Shown in pieces: positions 1 to 5,800 of a stretch of 18,456 nucleotides of DNA. Made by a program: the position numbers and the translations under genes. How positions within the stretch are numbered: the stretch's first letter is position 1; the number at the start of each line of letters is the position of its first letter. This stretch comes from Pseudomonadota bacterium (lineage in GTDB: Bacteria; Pseudomonadota; Gammaproteobacteria; Burkholderiales; Burkholderiaceae_C). Under the pieces are notes generated by a model. That model was not told the DNA's origin and did no database searches. It was given only the letters and a program-made list of their open reading frames with translations. The stretch is from assembly GCA_023390985.1 (NCBI GenBank), contig JAEWBU010000001.1:1-18456 (forward strand), written 5' to 3'.

Positions 1-1325
1 TCTACTTCCAGTACACGCGCAGCGAGGGCTGGAGCCTGGAAGAGGGCATCGTCAAGACCGGCAGCTTCAGCATCGACCAGGGCGTGGGCGTGCGCGCCGT
101 CAGCGGCGAGAAGACCGCCTTCGCCTACTCCGACGACATCTCCGAAGCCTCGCTGCTGGATGCGGCGCGCACCGTGCGATCGATCTCCTCGGCCGCGCGC
201 GCGGGGCGCGCCAAGGTCGCGGGCAAGAAGGTCGCCGGCAGCCGTTCGCTCTATCCGGCGGTGGACCCGATCGCCACGCTCGACAGCACGGCCAAGGTCC
301 AGCTGCTCGAGAAGGTGGAGAAGGCCGCCCGCGCCAAGGACCCGCGCATCGTGCAGGTGATGGCGGGCCTGGCGAGCGAATGGGACGTGGTGATGGTGGC
401 GCGCGCCGACGGCACGCTGGCCGCCGACGTGCGTCCCCTGGTGCGCCTGTCGGTCACCGTCATCGCCGAGCAGAACGGCCGCCGCGAGGTCGGCTCCAGC
501 GGCGGCGGCGGACGCTTCGGGCTCGCGTACTTCGACGACGCGCACGTGCAGGAATACGTGGACGACGCGGTGCAGGCCGCGCTCACCAACCTGGAATCGC
601 GTCCCGCGCCGGCCGGCGAGATGACCGTGGTGCTCGGGCCCGGCTGGCCCGGCATCCTGCTGCACGAGGCCATCGGCCACGGGCTGGAAGGCGACTTCAA
701 CCGCAAGGGCTCGAGCGCTTTCTCCGGCCGCGTCGGCCAGCGCGTCGCGGCCAAGGGCGTGACGGTGCTGGATGACGGCACCATCTCCGACCGCCGTGGT
801 TCGCTCAACGTGGACGACGAGGGCAATCCGAGCCAGCGCAATGTCCTCATCGAGGACGGCATCCTGCGCGGCTACATCCAGGACTCGCTGAACGCCCGCC
901 TGATGGGCGTGGCGCCGACCGGCAACGGCCGCCGCGAGAGCTATGCGCACATCCCGATGCCGCGCATGACCAACACGTACATGCTGGGCGGCGACAAGGC
1001 GCCCGACGAGATCGTGGCCAGCATCAAGAAGGGGCTGTACGCCACCAACTTCGGCGGCGGCCAGGTCGACATCACCTCGGGCAAGTTCGTGTTCTCGGCC
1101 AGCGAAGCGTTCTGGGTCGAGAACGGGAAGATCCAGTACCCCGTGAAGGGCGCCACCATCGTCGGCAACGGCCCCGACGCGCTCACGCGCGTGACGATGA
1201 TCGGCAACGACATGCGGCTGGACAGCGGCGTCGGCACCTGCGGCAAGGAAGGCCAGAGCGTGCCGGTCGGTGTCGGCCAGCCCACGCTGCGCATCGACGG
1301 CTTGACCGTCGGCGGCACCGCCTGA
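1..1325 (+). CDS. tldD: Metalloprotease TldD, 3' part (5' end outside window)
   Basis: The reading frame is open from the first bases (first full codon at position 3) and stops with TGA at 1323-1325, giving 440 codons. E. coli TldD has about 480 residues, so roughly 40-50 N-terminal residues are missing. The visible N-terminal part (SIDQGVGVRAVSGEKTAFAY) matches the conserved TldD segment. The zinc-binding helix HEAIGH, with the following GLEGD, lies at 663-680 and is the catalytic HExxxH signature of the TldD/PmbA family. TldD works with TldE/PmbA as a cytoplasmic heterodimeric protease that unfolds and cleaves peptides (microcin B17 maturation, CcdA turnover in E. coli). The GTG at 84 is internal and is not a start. 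The gene ends 14 nt before the leader ORF of the next gene, and a candidate promoter for that leader overlaps its 3' end. Identity is secure; the partner is not in the window. Confidence 0.95.
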   Translation, partial: YFQYTRSEGWSLEEGIVKTGSFSIDQGVGVRAVSGEKTAFAYSDDISEASLLDAARTVRSISSAARAGRAKVAGKKVAGSRSLYPAVDPIATLDSTAKVQLLEKVEKAARAKDPRIVQVMAGLASEWDVVMVARADGTLAADVRPLVRLSVTVIAEQNGRREVGSSGGGGRFGLAYFDDAHVQEYVDDAVQAALTNLESRPAPAGEMTVVLGPGWPGILLHEAIGHGLEGDFNRKGSSAFSGRVGQRVAAKGVTVLDDGTISDRRGSLNVDDEGNPSQRNVLIEDGILRGYIQDSLNARLMGVAPTGNGRRESYAHIPMPRMTNTYMLGGDKAPDEIVASIKKGLYATNFGGGQVDITSGKFVFSASEAFWVENGKIQYPVKGATIVGNGPDALTRVTMIGNDMRLDSGVGTCGKEGQSVPVGVGQPTLRIDGLTVGGTA

Positions 1326-1331
1326 TAGAGT
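1302..1331 (+). promoter_or_regulatory. Candidate sigma70 promoter for the aroG leader
   Basis: TTGACC (1302-1307) resembles a -35 box (5 of 6) and TAGAGT (1326-1331) a -10 box (4 of 6), with an 18-nt spacer. It overlaps the tldD 3' end. Predicted initiation near 1338-1340 would fall at the leader ORF's ATG, so the leader would be translated with little or no 5' UTR. This is inference; read-through from tldD or a promoter further upstream is possible. Confidence 0.3.
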
Positions 1332-1339
1332 CAACGCCC

Positions 1340-1408
1340 ATGCGCAAGCAGAACGTTTTCTTCTTTGGCTACTTTTGGTTCTCGGGCCCCGGCGGTCGAG
1401 AGATCTAG
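1340..1408 (+). CDS. Aromatic-rich leader peptide upstream of DAHP synthase
   Basis: This short ORF has ATG at 1340, 22 codons and TAG at 1406-1408. Its peptide begins MRKQNVFFFGYFWFSG. The run FFFGYFWF (codons 1358-1381) holds five Phe, one Tyr and one Trp in eight positions, all three end products of the pathway the next gene starts. No strong Shine-Dalgarno is visible (weak purines GATAGAG at 1324-1330), so translation could be leaderless or weakly initiated. The final codons contain CCCGGCGGT (1388-1396), identical to the right arm of the downstream terminator. By analogy with the trp, phe and his leaders of enterobacteria, the likely job is to make the ribosome stall when charged tRNA-Phe, -Tyr or -Trp is scarce, controlling transcription into aroG. 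The architecture is visible; the mechanism is inferred. The peptide itself probably has no function. Confidence 0.8.
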   Translation: MRKQNVFFFGYFWFSGPGGREI

Positions 1409-1453
1409 GCGTACCTGAAAAGAAAGCGCGCAGAACTCAAGAAAACCGCCGGG
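1388..1453 (+). promoter_or_regulatory. Predicted antiterminator pairing in aroG leader
   Basis: CCCGGCGGT at 1388-1396 (inside the leader ORF) is perfectly complementary to ACCGCCGGG at 1445-1453, the left arm of the attenuator terminator. This 9-bp helix and the terminator are mutually exclusive. A ribosome paused on the early aromatic codons (1358-1375) would leave 1388-1396 free. One at the stop codon (1406) would cover it and let the terminator form. CTCG (1381-1384) and CGAG (1397-1400) could form a small competing hairpin over the same segment. Folding energies were not computed. Confidence 0.65.
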
Positions 1454-1473
1454 ACCTCCCGGCGGTTTTTTTT
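1442..1473 (+). terminator. Attenuator: intrinsic terminator in aroG leader
   Basis: A perfect 12-bp stem (1442-1453 with 1458-1469; left arm AAAACCGCCGGG, loop ACCT) runs into eight Ts at 1466-1473. It lies after the leader ORF and 36 nt before the aroG start codon. It would therefore stop transcription before the structural gene unless the left arm is sequestered, which makes it an attenuator rather than the end of tldD. Confidence 0.9.
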
Positions 1474-1509
1474 CGTCCCATCCCTTCCCACACACCTCAG
1501 GAATCCACG

Positions 1510-2625
1510 ATGAACGTCCAGAACACCGCCAGCGAGCCCTGGTATGCGCACCCCGTCGACAAGACCAGCGAGACCGACGACGAACGCATCAAGGACATCA
1601 CCGTGCTTCCTCCGCCCGAACACCTGATCCGCTTCTTCCCGATCCGCGGGACGGCGGTGGAGCGGCTCATCACCGACACGCGCCGGCGCATCCACGACAT
1701 CATGGCCGGGCAGGACGACCGCCTGCTGGTGGTGATCGGTCCCTGCTCCATCCACGACCCGAACGCCGCCCTGGACTACGCGCGCAAGCTCAAGGAGATG
1801 CGCGCCAAGTACGCCGACACGCTCGAGATCGTGATGCGGGTGTACTTCGAGAAGCCGCGCACCACGGTCGGCTGGAAGGGCCTGATCAACGATCCGTACC
1901 TGGACGAGAGCTACCGCATCGACGAGGGCCTGCGCATCGCCCGCCAGCTGCTCATCGAGATCAATCGCCTCGGCCTGCCGGCGGGCAGCGAGTTCCTGGA
2001 CGTGATCTCGCCCCAGTACATCGGCGACCTGATCGCCTGGGGCGCGATCGGCGCTCGCACCACCGAGAGCCAGGTGCATCGCGAGCTGGCCTCCGGCCTG
2101 TCGGCGCCGATCGGCTTCAAGAACGGCACCGACGGCAACATCCGCATCGCCACCGACGCCATCCAGGCCGCGGCCCGCGGGCACCACTTCCTGTCGGTGC
2201 ACAAGAACGGCCAGGTGGCGATCGTGCAGACCAACGGCAACCGCGATTGCCACGTCATCCTGCGTGGCGGCAAGGCGCCCAACTACGACGCCGAAAGCGT
2301 CGCCAACGCCTGCCGCGACCTGGAGGCGAGCAAGCTGAACCCGCGCCTGATGGTCGACTGCAGCCATGCCAACAGCAGCAAGCAGCACGAGAAGCAGTTG
2401 GCCGTGGCGCGCGACATCGCCGGCCAGATCGCGGGCGGCTCGCGCAGCGTGTTCGGCGTGATGGTGGAAAGCCACCTGAGCCCCGGCGCGCAGAAATTCG
2501 CGCCCGGCGAGGACATCTCCAAGCTGGAATACGGAAAAAGCATTACCGACGCCTGCCTCGGCTGGGGTGATTCGGTGGAACTGCTCGGGCTGCTGTCGCA
2601 GGCCGTGACCGCGCGGCGTCGGTAA
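1510..2625 (+). CDS. aroG: 3-deoxy-7-phosphoheptulonate synthase, class I (AroG/F/H type)
   Basis: The 371-aa protein condenses phosphoenolpyruvate with erythrose-4-phosphate to DAHP, the first step of the shikimate pathway to Phe, Tyr and Trp. Class I AroF/G/H signatures are all present: GPCSIHD (77-83), RVYFEKPRTTVGWKG (110-124), IGARTTESQVHRE (180-192), FKNGTDG (203-209) and DCSHANSSK (283-291). The four metal ligands of the family are in place: Cys79, His286, Glu320 and Asp347. Length fits the family (about 350-370). ATG at 1510 is chosen because AGGAA lies 6 nt upstream (1499-1503). The frame stays open to a possible start at 1375, but that start lies inside the leader ORF, ahead of the terminator, and is rejected. 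Expression is probably controlled by attenuation at 1340-1473. Allosteric specificity (Phe, Tyr or Trp) cannot be read from the sequence with confidence, so the symbol marks the family, not the isozyme. Confidence 0.96.
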   Translation: MNVQNTASEPWYAHPVDKTSETDDERIKDITVLPPPEHLIRFFPIRGTAVERLITDTRRRIHDIMAGQDDRLLVVIGPCSIHDPNAALDYARKLKEMRAKYADTLEIVMRVYFEKPRTTVGWKGLINDPYLDESYRIDEGLRIARQLLIEINRLGLPAGSEFLDVISPQYIGDLIAWGAIGARTTESQVHRELASGLSAPIGFKNGTDGNIRIATDAIQAAARGHHFLSVHKNGQVAIVQTNGNRDCHVILRGGKAPNYDAESVANACRDLEASKLNPRLMVDCSHANSSKQHEKQLAVARDIAGQIAGGSRSVFGVMVESHLSPGAQKFAPGEDISKLEYGKSITDACLGWGDSVELLGLLSQAVTARRR

Positions 2626-2647
2626 CAAAAAAAGCCCGGGGAACTTA

Positions 2648-2676
2648 TTTACAAGCGGTAACACTGACACTACATT
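2648..2676 (+). promoter_or_regulatory. Sigma70-like promoter of the following gene
   Basis: TTTACA (2648-2653, 5 of 6 to the -35 consensus) and TACATT (2671-2676, 4 of 6 to the -10 consensus) are separated by exactly 17 nt in a locally AT-rich stretch. Initiation would be near 2683, leaving a 5' UTR of about 46 nt with a short hairpin (CGCCC 2688-2692, GGGCG 2697-2701). GGTAACA in the spacer (2657-2663) recurs inverted as TGTTACC at 2721-2727. Confidence 0.55.
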
Positions 2677-2728
2677 GGTTGCTCTCTCGCCCTCTCGGGC
2701 GGGGACCAGACCTGGTGAGTTGTTACCC

Positions 2729-3739
2729 ATGTCCCTCGAACTTCCGCTCCTTCGCATCGGCATGGCCGGCTTTTCCCTGGAGCAGCAGGAAATGCTGGGC
2801 CGCACGCTCGCGCACGCCTCACCGGGCGGGCTGACCTGGGAGTTCTCCAAGTTCGGCGAGGCCGATGCGCTCTGGCTCAACGGCGCCCGCACCCAGGTGC
2901 TGTCGGCCACCACGCTGCGCGTGGCCTCGGGGGTGCCTGGGGGACGGTCCGTCCAGATCAACCTGCCGGATGTCGACCGGCCGCTGGCGTTCGCGCGGCC
3001 CCTGCCGCGCAACCTGCAGCCGGAGCTTTCCTTCGATATCGAGGATGCCGCCGGCGTGGGCGCCGTGCTCGGACGGCTGGAAGCCTGGCTGCGTCCGTTG
3101 ATCGCGCAGTTCTGCCTGGCCTCGCAGGTGCTGGAGCAGGAAGGCGCGCTGGGGTCGGGGCTGTACCACGTCACATCGGCCGGCGGCACCCTGATCGCGG
3201 TGGTGGACCTGCGCGGCGATGCCGCCGTGATGCCGACCGCGACGGCGCTCGACTTCGAGAACGCGATGTGGGCCACCCGGCCGCGCGACGCCCTGCCGCC
3301 GAAGCACTTCGTGCGCTGCAGCCTGTCGCAGCTGATGTGGCAGTACGCGCTGCGCACGGCGCGCGACGTGCTGCCGCGCCGCTACCGCACCGAGATGCTG
3401 TACTTCCGCCGGCCGCCGCGCCTGGCGCAACGGCTGCTGCGCGACTCGCACCTGCTGCTGCTGCGCGAGCTGGCGATGGCGCCCGGCACCTTCGCTGAAT
3501 TGCAGCAGCGCACCGGCCTGGTGGGCGTGCAGCTGGCGCACGACCTGGCCGCGCTGTACCTGGTGGGCGCGATCACTTCGAATCAGAAGCGGGCCTCGCA
3601 GGCCAGCCTGCGCCGCGCGGAAGGCTGGGACTCGTCGCTGCACAGCCACCAGAGCCTGCCCTCGGTGCAGGGCCGCGATTCCCGCCTGCCGCCGCAGACC
3701 AACGACCTCACGGCGCCGGCGCCGCTCTTGCTGAAGTAG
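2729..3739 (+). CDS. Conserved hypothetical protein with possible C-terminal winged helix
   Basis: The 336-aa protein is not assigned to a named family. No signal peptide or membrane segment is visible, so it is probably cytoplasmic. The N-terminal two thirds is a mixed alpha/beta sequence without a recognised catalytic motif. The segment from about residue 247 to 285 (LLRELAMAPGTFAELQQRTG, then repeated Leu/Ala ending LYLVGAI) reads like a winged helix-turn-helix: helix, turn at TGLVG, recognition-like helix, hydrophobic strand. The last 45 residues are polar and Ser/Gln/Pro-rich, probably disordered. ATG at 2729 is preferred over TTG at 2675, because TTG lies within the predicted -10 region; GGTGAG at 2714-2719 may be its ribosome site. 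The gene appears to have its own promoter. Its TAG (3737-3739) directly abuts the mpl stop on the other strand. The DNA- or protein-binding role is a guess. Confidence 0.75.
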   Translation: MSLELPLLRIGMAGFSLEQQEMLGRTLAHASPGGLTWEFSKFGEADALWLNGARTQVLSATTLRVASGVPGGRSVQINLPDVDRPLAFARPLPRNLQPELSFDIEDAAGVGAVLGRLEAWLRPLIAQFCLASQVLEQEGALGSGLYHVTSAGGTLIAVVDLRGDAAVMPTATALDFENAMWATRPRDALPPKHFVRCSLSQLMWQYALRTARDVLPRRYRTEMLYFRRPPRLAQRLLRDSHLLLLRELAMAPGTFAELQQRTGLVGVQLAHDLAALYLVGAITSNQKRASQASLRRAEGWDSSLHSHQSLPSVQGRDSRLPPQTNDLTAPAPLLLK

Positions 3740-5116
3740 TCAGCGGCGCGCCAGCGCTTCCAGCAGGCGGCCGTGGATGCCGCCGAATCCCCCGTTGCTC
3801 ATGCACACCAGGTGGTCGCCCGGACGAGCCACGGCCACCGTCATCTCGACCAGCTGGTCGATGGTGTCGCCGACCGCGGCGCGCGAGCCCATGGGCGCGA
3901 GTGCTTCGCGGGCATCCCAGCCCAGCCCGCCGCCGTGGCAGAACGCCAGGTCGGCCTGCTCCAGGCTCCAGGGCAGCTGCGACTTCATCGTGCCCAGCTT
4001 CATGGTGTTGCTGCGCGGCTCGAACACCGCCAGGATGCGGCCGCCGTCGGGGCCCAGCTTGCGCCGCAGGCCGTCCACGGTCGTGCGGATGGCGGTGGGG
4101 TGATGCGCGAAGTCGTCGTAGACCTTGATGCCGCGCACCTCGCCGCGCAGTTCCATGCGGCGCTTGACGTTGCGGAACTCGCCCAGCGCCCGCGCCGCCA
4201 CCTCGGGCGACACGCCCACGTGTTCGGCCGCCGCGATGGCGGCCAGCGCATTGAGCTGGTTGTGCACGCCGCTCAGGTCCCACTCGACGCGGCCCGCGCG
4301 TTCGCCGCGCAGCAGCACGTCGAAGGCGCCCGGGTCGCCTTCGGCCGTGTAGTCGCTCACCGCCGCGCCAAAGCTGCGCACCTCGCTCCAGCAGCCCTGG
4401 TGCAGCACGCGCGCCAGGCTTTCCTCGAGGCCGTTGACCACCACGCGGCCCGAGCCCGGCACCGTGCGCACCAGGTGATGGAACTGCCGTTCGATGGCCG
4501 GCAGGTCGTCGAATATGTCCGCGTGGTCGAACTCCAGGTTGTTCAGGATCGCGGTGCGCGGCCGGTAGTGCACGAACTTGCTGCGCTTGTCGAAGAAGGC
4601 CGTGTCGTATTCGTCGGCCTCGATGACGAAGGCCTTGCCCATGCCCAGGCGCGCCGAAACACCGAAGTTCACCGGCACGCCGCCGACCAGGAAGCCCGGC
4701 GACGCGCCGGCATGCTCCAGGATCCAGGTGAGCATCGAGGTCGTGGTGGTCTTGCCGTGCGTGCCCGCCACCGCGAGCACATGGCGGCCGTGCAGCACAT
4801 GCTCGGCCAGCCACTGGGGTCCGCTGGTGTAGCGCGCGCCCTGCTCGAGGATGGCTTCCATCAGCGGATAGCGCGGCGTGCCATCGGGCTGGCGCGCGCG
4901 GGAGACCACGTTGCCGATCACCCAGACGTCGGGCGCCAGGGAAAGCTGGTCGGCGCCGAAGCCTTCGATCAGGTCGATGCCCAGGGCGCGCAGCTGGTCG
5001 CTCATCGGCGGATAGACGCCGGCGTCGCAGCCGGTCACCCGGTGCCCGGCTTCGCGGGCGAGGGCCGCGACACCGCCCATGAACGTGCCGCAGATGCCCA
5101 GGATATGGATGTGCAT
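3740..5116 (-). CDS. mpl: UDP-N-acetylmuramate:L-alanyl-gamma-D-glutamyl-meso-diaminopimelate ligase
   Basis: The 458-aa cytoplasmic Mur ligase of the Mpl type recycles cell-wall peptide by joining the murein tripeptide to UDP-MurNAc with ATP, bypassing MurC-D-E. The N-terminal Rossmann start MHIHILGICGTFMGG (1-15) is diagnostic of Mpl as opposed to MurC. The ATP-binding loop GTHGKTTTT is at 118-126. EADEYDTAFFDKRSKF, NNLEFDHADIF and the C-terminal DDFAHHPTAI with FEPRSNTMK are all conserved Mpl segments. Length matches the family (about 455-460). The frame stays open upstream to 5704, but homology begins at the ATG at 5116. No good Shine-Dalgarno is visible. A GATAAT hexamer ends 7 nt before the ATG, so the mRNA may be leaderless. 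The gene converges on the unknown plus-strand gene with no gap between stop codons. Confidence 0.95.
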   Translation of the reverse strand: MHIHILGICGTFMGGVAALAREAGHRVTGCDAGVYPPMSDQLRALGIDLIEGFGADQLSLAPDVWVIGNVVSRARQPDGTPRYPLMEAILEQGARYTSGPQWLAEHVLHGRHVLAVAGTHGKTTTTSMLTWILEHAGASPGFLVGGVPVNFGVSARLGMGKAFVIEADEYDTAFFDKRSKFVHYRPRTAILNNLEFDHADIFDDLPAIERQFHHLVRTVPGSGRVVVNGLEESLARVLHQGCWSEVRSFGAAVSDYTAEGDPGAFDVLLRGERAGRVEWDLSGVHNQLNALAAIAAAEHVGVSPEVAARALGEFRNVKRRMELRGEVRGIKVYDDFAHHPTAIRTTVDGLRRKLGPDGGRILAVFEPRSNTMKLGTMKSQLPWSLEQADLAFCHGGGLGWDAREALAPMGSRAAVGDTIDQLVEMTVAVARPGDHLVCMSNGGFGGIHGRLLEALARR

Positions 5117-5123
5117 GGGTTCG

Positions 5124-5129
5124 ATTATC
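5124..5129 (-). promoter_or_regulatory. -10-like hexamer before mpl
   Basis: On the minus strand this reads GATAAT (5 of 6 to TATAAT) and ends 7 nt before the mpl ATG. Initiation would be at or next to the start codon. No convincing -35 box was found at 16-18 nt, so the call is tentative. Confidence 0.35.
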
Positions 5130-5141
5130 GAGGTGACCTCG
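5129..5141. repeat. Perfect palindrome CGAGGT-G-ACCTCG in divergent region
   Basis: Six-base arms (5129-5134 and 5136-5141) flank a single central base. The palindrome overlaps the last base of the -10-like hexamer of mpl and lies 13 nt from its start codon, a position suited to a repressor site. The cognate regulator is unknown, and chance in GC-rich DNA cannot be excluded. Confidence 0.4.
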
Positions 5142-5185
5142 CGCGCGCTCCGTGCATGTCCGACGCCTGCGTTGCGTGCCGGCGA

Positions 5186-5204
5186 CCGGGGCACAATGCC
5201 CCGG
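5186..5204. repeat. Perfect 8-bp inverted repeat before the 5207 gene
   Basis: CCGGGGCA (5186-5193) and TGCCCCGG (5197-5204) flank CAA. The right arm ends 2 nt before the ATG at 5207, and the centre contains CACAAT, a possible -10 box for that gene. It could be an operator. As RNA it would form a strong hairpin against the start codon if transcription began upstream. Confidence 0.5.
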
Positions 5205-5206
5205 TG

Positions 5207-5800
5207 ATGATGGTCAGCGTGCAATCGGAAATCGCCGCCACCGCCGCCCGCATGGTGGTGGAGGAGGGACTGGAGTACGGCCCGGCCAAGCGCCGCGCGG
5301 TCAAGCAGCTCGGGCTGCCGCAGCGCGCGGCCCTGCCCGACAACGACACGGTCGAGGAGGCCGTGCGCGAATACATCTCGGTGTTCTGCGGCGAGACGCA
5401 GCCGGCCGAGCTGGCCGCGCTGCGACGGCATGCGCTCACCTGGATGGAGCGGCTGGCGGAGTTCCGCCCGCACCTGACGGGCGCGGTGTGGAACGGCACG
5501 GCCACGCGGCTGTCGGACATCTACCTGCAGCTGTTCTGCGACGATCCGAAGTCGACCGAGATCGCGCTGATCGACAAGGGCGTGGATTACGAGGCGCGCA
5601 CGGTGACGGGTTTCCAGGGCGCGCCGGTCGAGGCGCTCAGCCTGTCCAGCCTGTGCCCCGGGCTGGGCGAGCCGGTGGGCGTGCACCTGCTGATCCACGA
5701 CCACGACGACCTGCGCGGCGCGCTCAAGCCCGACGCGCGCCGGCGTGTCTCCCGCGGCGACATCGCGGCGGTCCGGGCGATGGTGGAGGAGGAAGCGTGA
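5207..5800 (+). CDS. Conserved hypothetical protein
   Basis: The 197-aa protein is of unknown function. Two adjacent ATGs (5207, 5210) follow a GTG (5204); 5207 is taken as the start and no clear Shine-Dalgarno decides between them. No signal peptide or membrane segment is visible, so it is likely cytoplasmic. The N-terminal half is alpha-helical and charged (VVEEGLEYGPAKRRAVKQLG). The middle segment AVWNGTATRLSDIYLQLFCD (about residues 87-106) faintly resembles the Gly-(Ser/Thr)...Asp-Ile strand of minimal nucleotidyltransferases, but the second acidic residue of that motif is Tyr here, so I do not assign the activity. It is divergent from mpl, and its TGA overlaps the ATG of the thioredoxin-like gene (ATGA), so the two are translationally coupled. 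The position next to mpl does not prove a cell-wall role. Confidence 0.8.
   Translation: MMVSVQSEIAATAARMVVEEGLEYGPAKRRAVKQLGLPQRAALPDNDTVEEAVREYISVFCGETQPAELAALRRHALTWMERLAEFRPHLTGAVWNGTATRLSDIYLQLFCDDPKSTEIALIDKGVDYEARTVTGFQGAPVEALSLSSLCPGLGEPVGVHLLIHDHDDLRGALKPDARRRVSRGDIAAVRAMVEEEA

Noticed and set aside
1375..1509. N-terminal extension of aroG from a start at 1375
   Set aside because: It would begin within the leader ORF and translate through the terminator; family homology and a Shine-Dalgarno support the ATG at 1510.
2628..2641. AAAAAAAGCCCGGGG after aroG as a terminator
   Set aside because: It has only the left part of a typical bidirectional terminator; CCCGGG has no loop and no right arm with a T-tract follows.
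1405..3357. Very long minus-strand open frame (650 codons) opposite aroG and the unknown gene
   Set aside because: It lies antisense to a well-conserved enzyme gene, gives a low-complexity Arg/Ala/Asp-rich translation, and is the usual GC-rich shadow frame.
3773..5206. Long plus-strand open frame opposite mpl
   Set aside because: It is antisense to mpl with a His/Ala/Arg-rich translation; only the last 197 codons (from 5207) have normal protein character.
5207..5800. Assignment of the 197-aa protein as a nucleotidyltransferase or a Mur ligase
   Set aside because: The nucleotidyltransferase motif lacks its second acidic residue, and no Mur ligase ATP loop is present; proximity to mpl alone is not evidence.
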